DNA of 64,000 nucleotides from Limnochorda sp. L945t (GCF_035593305.1 NZ_CP141615.1:2139722-2203721), one strand, 5' to 3'; positions 18,078 to 26,175 are shown, counted from the first letter of the stretch. Program-made: numbers and translations. Notes: a model not told the origin generated them from the sequence alone.

Positions 18078-20189
18078 CTACAAGACCACGGCTACCTCGT
18101 CCCGGTCGGCGGCCCGGATCGCCTCCGCCACCGCCGCTTCGAGGAAGGGATCGCCCTCGGCCGCCGTCCGGACCTGGCGCAACAGGTCGATGCCCCGCCG
18201 CACGGCGAAGACGAAGTCGCCCTCGTCCACGGCGCCCAGCTTGAGGCACTCGTCCAGCCCCTTGCCGTGAACCCAGGCCGCCACCGCGTTCATGAGGTGG
18301 GGCGCGAAACGCACCGTAGTATAGCCCAGGTGGCGCAGTTCCGCGTGGGAGATCGCCCGCATCGCCTGGTGCACCGGCCCGAGGGCGAAGGGCAGACGGG
18401 CCGGCACGAACTCGCTGCGTCGAGGCTCGTAGTCGACCGCCACTGCCAGCGCCAGGAGCTCGGCCGGCCCCAACGACCGCAGGAAGCCGTCTGCCAGGAG
18501 TTCGGTGACGAGGAGCTCCTGCACGTGGACGTGACAGGCCATCTCCCCTCGAGAGGTGAGCTCCCGCCCTCGCAGGTAGTCGAGCGCCTCCAGCACCCGG
18601 GTGCGCCGGCGGAAGTTTTGCTCGAACTGCTCGGGTCCCGGATAGGACTCGAGCTCCTTGCGCAGCCTCTCGAGGGCCCGGCGAGCCTTGCGCTGGGCCT
18701 TGCCAGGAGGCCTGCCGTCCTGGCTTTCGGCCCGGCGGGCGAGCTTGGCCATCTCCGACTCGAGGCGCTGGCGAGCCCGGCCCGCCTGGAAAGCCGCGAA
18801 GTTGCGCCGCAGCACGGCTTCCGCCTCGCCGGGGCGGGGGAACCGGCGCAGCAAGTTGAGGACCGTGTTGTACGAGAGCGTGAACTGGCTGCGCAGCGGC
18901 TCGACGTCGGCCTCGTCCAGGCTGGGCAGGGCATCGATGGAAAGGTCGTTGAGGTCGACCGCCGCATAGACGTACCCTCGCTCGTCGATGCCGCGGCGGC
19001 CGGCCCGACCCGCCATCTGGAAGTACTCCCGGTTGCTCAGGGGGCGGTACTGGACCCCGTCGTACTTCTGCAGGGCACCGAAGAAGACGGTGCGGCAAGG
19101 GAAGTTGACCCCCACCGCGAAGGTCTCGGTGCAGAAGAGCACCCGGATGAGCCTGCGCTCGAAGAGTTCCTCGACGACGTCCTTGATGGCCGGCAGGAGC
19201 CCTGCGTGGTGAAACCCGATGCCCCGTTCCCAGAGGCCGAAATAGGCTTGCGCCCTTGCCACGGCGCTGTCGGGATAGGGCCGGAGCGTCTCGTCGATGA
19301 CGCGGCGGACCTCTTGCCTGTCCTGCGCGGACAGGTAGTCCTCCACCCTGGCGAGCTCGTGGGCGTAGTACTCCGTGAGCCGCCGGCTGAAGAAGAAGAA
19401 GAGCGCCGGCAGCCGATCGGGCCCGGCTCGCTGCAACAGCTCCAGCGGCTCCACCGGCGGGTAGTGCAGCCGGGGCCCGTGCCCGTTCATCCGCCGCCCC
19501 GCGGGCCAGTAGCCGCCCCGGGCCTCCAGCTTGCGGGCGTGGCGCTCCAGCCGCTCCCGGGTGCACAGCCCCAGGGTCGGCTCGAACAGATGATGCTCCA
19601 GAGGCACGGCGCGCTCGAAGGACGTCACGACGTGAACGTGGCGTCCCTGCACCGTCTCGAGCCACTCGGCCAGCTCCTGCGCGTTGGGAATGGTGGCCGA
19701 AAGCCCCAGAAACTGCACGTCGGGGGGAAGGAAGAGCAGGCTCTCCTCCCACACCGATCCCCGCTCGGGGTCGTCGATGTAGTGGATCTCGTCGAAGATG
19801 ACCCAGCGCACGCCTGCGAGCCGGTGGCTCTCCAGGTGCAAGAGGTTGCGGAAGACCTCGGTGGTCATGATGGTGACGGGCGCGTCCGGGTTGATGACGA
19901 CGTCGCCCGTCAGGATGCCGACCGCCTCCGGCCCCAGCAGGCGCTTGAACTCCTTGAACTTCTGGTTGGACAGCGCTTTGATGGGGGCCGTGTAGACGAC
20001 CCGGTGGCCCTGCGCGTGGGAACGTTCGATGAGGTAGTCCGCCACGAGCGTCTTGCCGGTGCCCGTGGGGGCCACCACCAGGGTGGACCACCCGGCCTCG
20101 ACGGCGGCCACGGCCTCCTGCTGGAACGGATCCAGCTGGAACCCCCGGTAGGTGGCAGGGGCCTGCTGGATGAGCGACGTGCGGTCCAC
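18078..20189 (-). CDS. Ski2/Mtr4-like DEAD/DExH-box RNA helicase
   Basis: About 703 residues. Motif I is VVAPTGTGKTLVADY, motif II VIFDEIHYID (DEIH), motif III LSATIPNAQ. The helicase C-terminal domain has GIGFHHAGLLPAIK, TETFAVGVNFPC and YFQMAGRAGRRGID, diagnostic of the Ski2-like family. The C-terminal third matches the DSHCT winged-helix and helical region of Mtr4-type enzymes. In bacteria these proteins are presumed to act in RNA turnover or ribosome work; no partner is encoded nearby. GTG at 20189, five bases after the PgpA stop, is the most likely start, since the frame further upstream is non-conserved and overlaps PgpA. Confidence 0.9.
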   Translation of the reverse strand: MDRTSLIQQAPATYRGFQLDPFQQEAVAAVEAGWSTLVVAPTGTGKTLVADYLIERSHAQGHRVVYTAPIKALSNQKFKEFKRLLGPEAVGILTGDVVINPDAPVTIMTTEVFRNLLHLESHRLAGVRWVIFDEIHYIDDPERGSVWEESLLFLPPDVQFLGLSATIPNAQELAEWLETVQGRHVHVVTSFERAVPLEHHLFEPTLGLCTRERLERHARKLEARGGYWPAGRRMNGHGPRLHYPPVEPLELLQRAGPDRLPALFFFFSRRLTEYYAHELARVEDYLSAQDRQEVRRVIDETLRPYPDSAVARAQAYFGLWERGIGFHHAGLLPAIKDVVEELFERRLIRVLFCTETFAVGVNFPCRTVFFGALQKYDGVQYRPLSNREYFQMAGRAGRRGIDERGYVYAAVDLNDLSIDALPSLDEADVEPLRSQFTLSYNTVLNLLRRFPRPGEAEAVLRRNFAAFQAGRARQRLESEMAKLARRAESQDGRPPGKAQRKARRALERLRKELESYPGPEQFEQNFRRRTRVLEALDYLRGRELTSRGEMACHVHVQELLVTELLADGFLRSLGPAELLALAVAVDYEPRRSEFVPARLPFALGPVHQAMRAISHAELRHLGYTTVRFAPHLMNAVAAWVHGKGLDECLKLGAVDEGDFVFAVRRGIDLLRQVRTAAEGDPFLEAAVAEAIRAADRDEVAVVL

Positions 20190-20194
20190 GACCT

Positions 20195-20734
20195 TCAGCG
20201 CGCGCCCTCCGGTGGGGCCGCCGCCTGGCGCGCATCCGCGGCCCGGTGGGCGATGCGGGCGCAAGCCGCCGCGACGATGGCCGCGAGGATGTCGTCGACG
20301 AACGTGTGCACCCGGGGCCCGTCGCCGGGCAACGCCTGCAGCAGCTCTGCCGGGCGCTCCTCGTCGAGGTAGCCGAAGTTGGACAGCCCGATGCTTCCGT
20401 ACACGTTGACGATGCTCAGCGCAAGCACCCTGTCGACCCCGTACAGCTCTCGCTCTTCCCTCAAGATCGTGGCCAGGGGCTCGTCCAGGCGGCCCTCCTC
20501 CGCCATGACGTCGAGCGTCACGCCCGTGAGGATGGCGTACTGGACCTCCCTCTTCTCCACCACGTGATCCACGCTCTCCCGGCACATCTCCAGCGTCAGG
20601 TCGGGCACGTACGGCTTTTGCAGCCGGAAGACCAGCCGCACGAGCGGGTCGAAGTCGACCCCCCGCAGAGCCAGGAGCGCCCGGGCCGTGCCGGGAAGCC
20701 GCTTGTGCGTCCTTCCCGTCCGATCCTGTGACAT
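20195..20734 (-). CDS. Phosphatidylglycerophosphatase A-family protein (YutG-like)
   Basis: A 179-residue protein of the PgpA fold. The acidic signature VHTFVDDILAAIVAAACARIAH near the C-terminus provides metal-binding aspartates. The middle part (LTGVTLDVMAEEG, SIVNVYGSIGLSNFGYLD) matches the soluble YutG subgroup of Firmicutes rather than membrane-bound PgpA. Members of this subgroup are linked to phosphatidylglycerophosphate or alpha-ribazole-phosphate hydrolysis, so the substrate is open. ATG at 20734 has GAGG 4 bases upstream and a TATAAT box about 85 bp upstream. Confidence 0.83.
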   Translation of the reverse strand: MSQDRTGRTHKRLPGTARALLALRGVDFDPLVRLVFRLQKPYVPDLTLEMCRESVDHVVEKREVQYAILTGVTLDVMAEEGRLDEPLATILREERELYGVDRVLALSIVNVYGSIGLSNFGYLDEERPAELLQALPGDGPRVHTFVDDILAAIVAAACARIAHRAADARQAAAPPEGAR

Positions 20735-20814
20735 CGCGCCTCATCGTATCACACCGGCGCCGGCCGCGAAAGAGAAAGGGATCGGGAGGCCGTGGCCGAA
20801 TCGGGAGAGCGAAG

Positions 20815-20820
20815 ATTATA
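20815..20820 (-). promoter_or_regulatory. Probable -10 box for the PgpA/helicase transcript
   Basis: A perfect TATAAT on the minus strand lies in the divergent gap upstream of the PgpA-like gene. The -35 position carries only a poor match (GGTCAA, 17-base spacing). It faces the strong plus-strand promoter, whose -35 overlaps this region. Confidence 0.45.
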
Positions 20821-20837
20821 AGTAACCGTTTGTATTC

Positions 20838-20866
20838 TTGACCCGTGACCACAAGCACTTTATACT
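20838..20866 (+). promoter_or_regulatory. Sigma-A-type promoter of the respiratory cluster
   Basis: TTGACC, a 17-base spacer and TATACT form the best sigma-A promoter in the window. Transcription would begin near 20873, leaving a leader of about 90 bases before the copper-protein start at 20964. It probably drives the copper gene and, by readthrough, the whole quinol oxidase block. Confidence 0.7.
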
Positions 20867-20963
20867 GCCGGTGGGTTGCAAACGGGGGTGGACCGCGCAA
20901 CCCTTTCTTGCCCGACGCCATCATTGCCCCGACCGGGGACGGAAGGTGGGTTCGTGGGGGTCG

Positions 20964-21473
20964 ATGAAGCGCAGAGGTTGGGTATCTCGCTTCACGGTGC
21001 TAGGCGTGCTCCTGGTAGCTCTTGCGGTGCTGGCCGCGGCGTGCGGAGGCGGGGGCGGCACTCCCTCCTCTTCCAGTTCTTCGGCGCCGACGACGTCCGG
21101 CTCCTCTCAGACGGCGTCTCCGACGCCGCCGGCCGAGACGGCCAGCCCGTCCGGCAGCACGGCCGCCTCGGGCGGTTCGTCCGGCTCTTCGATCGAGGTC
21201 GTGGCCACGGACGAGGGCGGCCAGTTCAAGTTCATCCCCGCCGATATCGAGGCAAAGCCCGGCCAGCCCATCACGGTGAAAGTCGTCAACAAGGGCCCGA
21301 GCGCCCACGACTGGGCCGTGCCCGACCTGAAGGTGGAGACGGGCCAGCTCCAGACGGGCCAGGAAAAGACGCTCACGTTCCAGGCCCCGTCGAAACCGGG
21401 CGAGTACAACATCATGTGCACGGTCCCCGGCCACGCCCAGCTGGGCATGACCGGCAAGCTCATCGTGCGCTGA
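20964..21473 (+). CDS. Lipid-anchored blue copper protein (cupredoxin)
   Basis: A 169-residue lipoprotein. The signal peptide ends in LAAAC (C27 is the lipid-modified residue). A Ser/Thr/Pro/Gly-rich tether of about 50 residues leads to a cupredoxin domain (about 77-169). Type 1 copper ligands are visible: H115 in SAHDW, then C152, H157 and M162 in MCTVPGHAQLGM. It is outside the membrane and, standing first in the quinol oxidase block, is a likely acceptor of electrons from the diheme cytochrome c and donor to a terminal oxidase. ATG at 20964 follows GGGGG; the open frame reaches back to the promoter but that part lacks a signal peptide. Confidence 0.88.
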   Translation: MKRRGWVSRFTVLGVLLVALAVLAAACGGGGGTPSSSSSSAPTTSGSSQTASPTPPAETASPSGSTAASGGSSGSSIEVVATDEGGQFKFIPADIEAKPGQPITVKVVNKGPSAHDWAVPDLKVETGQLQTGQEKTLTFQAPSKPGEYNIMCTVPGHAQLGMTGKLIVR

Positions 21474-21619
21474 CGCTCGTCGCTTCCGCTGCCGTGCGTC
21501 TGCGAGCAACCGAGTCCGCGAGAGCGGCTGCCCCGGCCCGTGTCGTGGCGTGCTCCCGAGCTTGCCGGCCACGGTCCGGGGCCTCCGGCTCCGGCGCGTG
21601 AGGGGTAGGGAAACGGCCC

Positions 21620-22393
21620 ATGGGTGCCATCATCCGGTGGGTGAAGTCCACCCGCCTGTTTCGCTCCATCTACCGGGAAGGGTATCCGACGACGCCCCGT
21701 ACCCGGGTCGCGGTCATCCTCAACAGCCTGGCCCTGCACCTGCACCCGGTACGCGTGCCCCGGCGGGCTACCCGGGTCACGTACACGTGGGGGCTGGGTG
21801 GGCTCTCGGTTTACATGTTCGTCCTTCTGACCATTACCGGGGTCTTCCTGATGTGGTACTACATCCCCAGCACGCAGGACGCCTACTGGTCCATCCGCTT
21901 CATCGAAAGCGAGGTCACCTTCGGGCAGTTCATGCGCAACCTGCACCGCTGGGCGGCCCACGGCATGGTGATCATCGTCTTCCTGCACATGTGCCGGGTC
22001 TTCTACACGGGCGCCTACAAGCCGCCGCGGGAGTTCAACTGGGTCATCGGGGTGGCGCTGCTCACCATCACCTTCCTGCTGAGCTTCACCGGCTACCTGT
22101 TGCCCTGGGATCAGCTCGCCTACTGGGCCATCACCGTCGGCACCAACATGGGGGGCGCGACGCCGTTCATCGGCGATCAGGTCCGGCGCATGCTGCTGGG
22201 CGGTCTCGATATCGGGCAGGCGACGCTGGTGCGCTGGTACACCCTGCACGTGATCTTCCTGCCGCTCCTGACCATCGTGCTCATGTCGCTCCACTTCTGG
22301 CGAGTCCGCAAGGACGGCAACATCTCGACCCCGGTGCTCGAGGACGAGCCCGAGCCGCCGGGCTATCCCCCGGTCATCGAGCAGGAGGGGTGA
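21620..22393 (+). CDS. petB: Cytochrome b6-type subunit of quinol oxidoreductase
   Basis: N-terminal half of split cytochrome b, 257 residues and four helices. Haem ligands are H109 and H123 in helix B and H210 and H225 in helix D, the 14/15 spacing of b6-type proteins. It oxidises menaquinol at the Qo site together with subunit IV and the Rieske protein. The position that carries a covalent-haem cysteine in Bacillus and chloroplast b6 (YC-LGG) reads YTWGLGG here, so no covalent haem ci is predicted. The N-terminal 50 residues are basic. It begins 146 bp after the copper protein; no terminator is visible between them. Confidence 0.94.
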   Translation: MGAIIRWVKSTRLFRSIYREGYPTTPRTRVAVILNSLALHLHPVRVPRRATRVTYTWGLGGLSVYMFVLLTITGVFLMWYYIPSTQDAYWSIRFIESEVTFGQFMRNLHRWAAHGMVIIVFLHMCRVFYTGAYKPPREFNWVIGVALLTITFLLSFTGYLLPWDQLAYWAITVGTNMGGATPFIGDQVRRMLLGGLDIGQATLVRWYTLHVIFLPLLTIVLMSLHFWRVRKDGNISTPVLEDEPEPPGYPPVIEQEG

Positions 22394-22405
22394 GGGAGCG
22401 TCGCC

Positions 22406-23239
22406 ATGACCACGGCACAACCGCAAGAAGATCGAGCTGCGTCTCGCGTCGCGGTCCTGGAGTCCGCGGCCGCCCCGTCCCCGGCGGCGAGGCCCAGGCC
22501 GTCCCAGGAAAACCCGGACGAGAAGGTGCACACCTGGCCGTACCTGGTGCGCATCGAGTTCGTGGGGGCGCTGTTGTACCTCTTCCTGCTCTCCCTCATG
22601 TCCGTGTTCGTCGACGCGCCCCTCGCCTCCCTCGCCAACCCCGACGTCACGCCCAACCCGGCCAAGGCGCCGTGGTATTTCCTGGGCCTGCAGGAGCTGC
22701 TGCTCCACATGGACAAGGCGCTGGCCGGAGTCATCGTGCCCGGGGCCGTGCTCGTGCTCCTGGCGGCCATCCCCTACGTCGACCACCGCCGCAAGGGCAC
22801 GGGGATCTGGTTTTACAGCCCCAAGGGCGTCCCCATCGCCCTGTTCAGCTTCGCCTACACGTCGGTCTGGAACGTCGGGCTCATCCTGGTCGACCAGTTC
22901 CTCATGGTGCCCGGCGAGCAGGGCGGGCACGGCATCGGGCCCATCATCCGGTACTGGTTGCACTCCTTGCGCCAGGGAGGCGGCTACGGTTTCCTGACGG
23001 ACAGCGTCGTCAACGGCATCGCCGGCTGGATCGTCCCGATCTTCATCATGCTCTTGATCCCGACGTCCCTGGCGCTCATCGTCCGGCGGCGGTGGCAGGC
23101 GGACACCCGGGAAGTCCTCATCGGGTTGTTCACCTTCTTCGTCGCCTCGTTCGTGGTGCTCACCGTCGTGGGCACGGCCTTCCGCGGCGAGGGGATGAAC
23201 CTCATGTGGCCGTGGCAGGTCAAACAGGCCAACCACTGA
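22406..23239 (+). CDS. petD: Subunit IV-type cytochrome b C-terminal half
   Basis: A 277-residue membrane protein corresponding to helices E-H of cytochrome b. The Qo-site motif is [13 protein letters not shown], the APWY variant seen in several non-proteobacterial lineages in place of PEWY. There is a Pro/Ala-rich cytoplasmic N-terminus (about 1-40) and an extra C-terminal hydrophobic section ending GMNLMWPW. Compared with chloroplast subunit IV (160 residues, three helices) it has about two additional helices. It follows petB by 12 bp and forms the second half of the quinol-oxidising core. Confidence 0.9.
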   Translation: MTTAQPQEDRAASRVAVLESAAAPSPAARPRPSQENPDEKVHTWPYLVRIEFVGALLYLFLLSLMSVFVDAPLASLANPDVTPNPAKAPWYFLGLQELLLHMDKALAGVIVPGAVLVLLAAIPYVDHRRKGTGIWFYSPKGVPIALFSFAYTSVWNVGLILVDQFLMVPGEQGGHGIGPIIRYWLHSLRQGGGYGFLTDSVVNGIAGWIVPIFIMLLIPTSLALIVRRRWQADTREVLIGLFTFFVASFVVLTVVGTAFRGEGMNLMWPWQVKQANH

Positions 23240-23270
23240 CCCGCTACGGAAGACGGGGGAGCGATAGGGC

Positions 23271-23849
23271 ATGGCAACCGAAGAGCAACCGGCCAGGAAG
23301 GCGAAAGCTTCGGCCGACGGTCGCGAGGCCGGCGCGCCCGGCGCGGCCAGACGGTCGCTGCCGCCGGTCGAACGGGTCGAGAGCCCGGAAGTGAAGCGCC
23401 GCATCTTCATGCGGTGGGTGATGTGGGGTTCGGCTTTCCTCTTCTTCGCCCAGAGCGCGGCCGCCAGCCTGGCCATGTTCTGGCCGCGCAAGGTCGTCGG
23501 CTTCGGCACCAAGATGGACGTCGGGCCGGTCAGCGCCTTTCCGGTCAACTCGGTGACCAAGTTCGCGCAGGGCAAGTTCTGGCTTTCCCGAACGCCGCAG
23601 GGGGCCATCGCTCTCTACTGGCGCTGCACCCACCTCGGCTGCACCGTGCCCTGGCGGGAGGACGAACAGCTCTTCCACTGCCCCTGCCACGGCTCCATCT
23701 ACGAGCGTAACGGGCAGAACATCGCAGGGCCGGCGCCTCGCCCGCTCGACTACATGACCGTCGAGGTCGTCAACGGGCACCTCGTGGTCAATACCGGTGA
23801 GATCCACGAACGGGCCGTGGCGCTGCCGCAGCACATGACCCCGGTTTGA
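23271..23849 (+). CDS. petC: Rieske iron-sulfur protein
   Basis: A 192-residue protein with one N-terminal transmembrane helix (about 47-70) after a 45-residue charged cytoplasmic tail. The [2Fe-2S] binding boxes are C119-T-H-L-G-C124 and C137-P-C-H140-G-S; the disulfide cysteines C124 and C139 are present. It takes the first electron from quinol at the Qo site and passes it to the cytochrome c. It follows petD by 31 bp with a GGGGGAG-type site. The order b6-subIV-Rieske differs from the Rieske-first order of Bacillus and heliobacteria. Confidence 0.94.
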   Translation: MATEEQPARKAKASADGREAGAPGAARRSLPPVERVESPEVKRRIFMRWVMWGSAFLFFAQSAAASLAMFWPRKVVGFGTKMDVGPVSAFPVNSVTKFAQGKFWLSRTPQGAIALYWRCTHLGCTVPWREDEQLFHCPCHGSIYERNGQNIAGPAPRPLDYMTVEVVNGHLVVNTGEIHERAVALPQHMTPV

Positions 23850-23884
23850 GCCGCTGGGTCCGGCGCATGGGGGAGGGAACGGGC

Positions 23885-23986
23885 GTGGAGGTCCCGGAGT
23901 CGGTCGAGCTCTTGCTGGTCTTCTTGCTGGTCGTCGTGGCCGAGACGGCGCTCTACTTCATCGACCGCTGGATCCATGACGAGTAG
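23885..23986 (+). CDS. 33-residue single-helix membrane peptide, candidate complex subunit
   Basis: A short frame between the Rieske and cytochrome c genes. The GTG start has GGAGG at an 8-base spacing. An in-frame ATG at 23867 would add six residues but has no site. The product is one hydrophobic helix (ELLLVFLLVVVAETALYFI) flanked by acidic residues at the front and DRWIHDE at the end. Length, position and design resemble the small PetG/L/M/N subunits of b6f complexes, though I see no sequence homology. Predicted to be a structural subunit of the complex; unproven. Confidence 0.6.
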   Translation: MEVPESVELLLVFLLVVVAETALYFIDRWIHDE

Positions 23987-24013
23987 GGCCACACGGAAGG
24001 GAGCCTCCCGGCG

Positions 24014-24856
24014 TTGAAGGGCCGAACGTACATCGTCGTCACGGTGCTCAGCTGGGCTCTCGTGGTCCTCTGGGGAGCCTACTGGGCGCGGGAGAATTCC
24101 CGCATGGCCGCTACGGCGGCTACCTTCAAGGCGCAGCTGATCGATCAGGGCGCGACCATCTACGCGCAAAATTGCGTCATCTGCCACGGCCCGCTGGGCG
24201 AGGGCGTCGTCGGTCCCAGCCTCAACCGGGACGCGTTGCGGGGCGACCCCGAGAACGATGCGGACACCTACCGGTTCGTCTACGATACGGTGAGCCGCGG
24301 GCGGCCCGGCTCGGTGGTGACCCGGTGGCAGATGCTGCCCAACGGAGAGCTGGCGTCGTTCAGCCAGATGCCGTCATGGAGCAGCGAGAACGGCGGCCCT
24401 CTCAACGAGCAGGAGCTGCGGGCCGTCACGTATTTCATCATGGCCGGCAACTGGAACGACGTCAACTTGCGCATCCCGCAGGCCAAGCTCGAAGGCCCGC
24501 TGCCCAAAGCCGAGGGCGTGCCCCCTGAGGTTCAGCAGCAGGCGGAGCAGGTGATCCGGCAGAAGCTGTGCCTCACCTGTCACACCATCGGCCAGGTCGG
24601 AGGGCACATCGGGCCCGACCTCACCCACGTCGGCTCGTGGGGCGTCGACCAGGCGTTCTTGAAGGAGTGGATCAAGAACCCGCCGGCCAAGCAGCACCGG
24701 GCGCCGGTCTGGTTCTCCAACAGCGCCGGGATCGACCCGAAGACCGGTCAGCCCTCGGGCACCCGGATCGAGTACGGGCCGACGACCATGCCCGTGCTCG
24801 GGTTGACCGACCAGGAGCTGGAGGTCGTCACCCGCTATCTCATGGGGCTGAAGTGA
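24014..24856 (+). CDS. Membrane-anchored diheme cytochrome c of the quinol oxidase
   Basis: A 280-residue protein with an uncleaved N-terminal anchor (about 5-25) and two class I c domains. CVICH lies near residue 54 and CLTCH near 184; likely Met ligands are in SQMPSW and TTMPVLG. A diheme cytochrome c ending the b6/subunit IV operon recalls the heliobacterial PetA, not the monoheme QcrC fusion of Bacillus. It would accept electrons from the Rieske protein and pass them on, probably to the copper protein. TTG start at 24014 with GGAAGGGAG about 10 bases upstream. Confidence 0.88.
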   Translation: MKGRTYIVVTVLSWALVVLWGAYWARENSRMAATAATFKAQLIDQGATIYAQNCVICHGPLGEGVVGPSLNRDALRGDPENDADTYRFVYDTVSRGRPGSVVTRWQMLPNGELASFSQMPSWSSENGGPLNEQELRAVTYFIMAGNWNDVNLRIPQAKLEGPLPKAEGVPPEVQQQAEQVIRQKLCLTCHTIGQVGGHIGPDLTHVGSWGVDQAFLKEWIKNPPAKQHRAPVWFSNSAGIDPKTGQPSGTRIEYGPTTMPVLGLTDQELEVVTRYLMGLK

Positions 24857-24862
24857 GCGAGC

Positions 24863-25459
24863 ATGAAGGGGTGGGTCGTGGCGGGCGCAGGCGCTGCGGC
24901 CCTGGCGGGCGGAGCCGCTTTCCGGGCGGCCGCCTCCACGGGCGAGCCGGGCTACCGCATGGCGGGGACCATCCTGCTGGTGGCGACCGGGTGGTTGCTG
25001 ACGCTGGCCCTGGAGGGGCAGCAGGTGGCGGCCGGGCTGCGTGCCCTCGAAGAGCGGCTTTCGGCGGCCAGCCAGAAGTACGGCCTGGCGCTCGAGCGCC
25101 TGCCGGACAGATGGGCGGCCCGGCAGCGCTGGGCGGCCGGGTACGTCGTGGAGGGGCCCGGCAAGCTGATGGTCGTGGCGGCCTGCCCGGTCTCGCACGC
25201 GGCGTGGAGGGGGCTTGCGGCTCGGGCCGTCGACGCCTGTGCCAGGAGCGCCCGGGACACGGCGCGATCGCTGCAGCGCCGGCGCCAGGCCGAGCAGTCC
25301 CGCAGCCCGGTCGCCTACGCCCTGGTCGTCTTGCTGCGCCGGCGGGCCAGCGCGGCGGACGCCGACAGGCTCCGCAAGCTCGGATGCGGCCTCGCCAATC
25401 CCGAGCACCTGCCGGCCGTGCTCGAGCCGCTCGCGCGGCCCGAGATCGAAGGAGCGTGA
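24863..25459 (+). CDS. Unrecognised membrane-associated protein of the respiratory block
   Basis: 198 residues, no family recognised. Two short hydrophobic segments (about 4-25 and 34-51) could be transmembrane helices. The rest is a basic, Ala/Arg-rich soluble region with an AAGYVVEGPGKLMVVAACPV strand-rich patch near residue 95 and a coiled-coil-like helix (residues about 115-145). Only two cysteines, at VAACP and LGCG, so it is unlikely to bind a cluster itself. It sits 6 bp after the cytochrome c gene and 6 bp before the polyferredoxin gene, so it is surely co-expressed. A role in assembling or anchoring the ferredoxin is a guess. Confidence 0.6.
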   Translation: MKGWVVAGAGAAALAGGAAFRAAASTGEPGYRMAGTILLVATGWLLTLALEGQQVAAGLRALEERLSAASQKYGLALERLPDRWAARQRWAAGYVVEGPGKLMVVAACPVSHAAWRGLAARAVDACARSARDTARSLQRRRQAEQSRSPVAYALVVLLRRRASAADADRLRKLGCGLANPEHLPAVLEPLARPEIEGA

Positions 25460-25465
25460 GGGCGA

Positions 25466-25906
25466 GTGGCCCATTACATCACCGATAAGTGCATCGGGTG
25501 CACGGCGTGCGTCAACGTCTGCCCCGTCGACTGCATCACGGGGCAACGGGACCATCTCCACGTCATCGACGCCGGCCAGTGCATCGACTGCCACGCCTGT
25601 GCCTACATCTGCCCGGTGGAGGCGATCGTGGACCGGTGGGGCCGCACCATCCCCCGCATCAAGAAGCGGGCCGATTGGCCCAAGCCGGTCATCGACCCGG
25701 TGCTCTGCTCGGGATGCAACTTCTGTGTGGACGTGTGTCCGGAGAGCTGCCTGAGCCTGGAGGGCGGGGGCCCCTTCGAAGGAGTGGCCGTGCTCGCCGA
25801 TCCGAAGGCCTGCGTCGGCTGCGGGCTGTGTGAGGACGTCTGCGCCAAGGGGGCCATCGTAGTTCCGCCGCCCAAGGTCCTCGAGGAGGCAGGGATTCCG
25901 GCCTGA
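25466..25906 (+). CDS. Polyferredoxin with four [4Fe-4S] binding motifs
   Basis: A 146-residue soluble iron-sulfur protein, GTG start. Cysteine sets fall at C9-12-15-19, C39-42-45-49, C81-84-87-91 and C116-119-122-126, two tandem bacterial-ferredoxin units, each followed by Pro except the last (CA). An Arg/Lys-rich linker (about 57-72) joins the halves. No signal peptide, so it is cytoplasmic. A ferredoxin in the same transcript as a quinol:cytochrome c oxidoreductase is unusual. It could deliver low-potential electrons to the quinone pool through an unknown partner, or belong to the two unrecognised membrane proteins beside it. Confidence 0.88.
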   Translation: MAHYITDKCIGCTACVNVCPVDCITGQRDHLHVIDAGQCIDCHACAYICPVEAIVDRWGRTIPRIKKRADWPKPVIDPVLCSGCNFCVDVCPESCLSLEGGGPFEGVAVLADPKACVGCGLCEDVCAKGAIVVPPPKVLEEAGIPA

Positions 25907-25932
25907 GGGACGACACCCGCACCCTTCGATGG

Positions 25933-26175
25933 ATGGGGACGCTGGCGGCGCTGCTCACCGTGGCAGCCGCCGGCGCCAACGTGGTCTGGTTCGCCCGGCA
26001 CGGCGTGGGCCCTCTCGCGCTCCTCGTGGCCGCGGGGCCGCTGTGGTTGGGCGTGGCCGCCTTCATCGGGGCCGTGACCGGCGGCGGATGGCTCCTCGGC
26101 CGGCTGGCCGGCGGGCACCGGCGCCGGGAGGCCCAGCCGGATCCCGCGCATCCGCGCCAGAACGAGAGCCAGTGA
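25933..26175 (+). CDS. Small two-helix membrane protein
   Basis: 80 residues: two hydrophobic segments (about 3-20 and 27-58, the latter Gly-rich) and a short charged C-terminal tail (GHRRREAQPDPAH). It follows the polyferredoxin by 26 bp and closes the block. No in-frame start exists further upstream. No family recognised. It may be a membrane docking partner for the ferredoxin, but only context supports that. Confidence 0.55.
   Translation: MGTLAALLTVAAAGANVVWFARHGVGPLALLVAAGPLWLGVAAFIGAVTGGGWLLGRLAGGHRRREAQPDPAHPRQNESQ

Noticed and set aside
16569-20372. Plus-strand frame of 1267 codons opposite the M16 peptidase and helicase genes
   Set aside because: Antisense shadow across two real genes and a terminator; no domain signature.
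20838-20963. N-terminal extension of the copper protein
   Set aside because: The frame is open from inside the promoter, but an extension would precede and disable the clear lipoprotein signal peptide starting at 20964.
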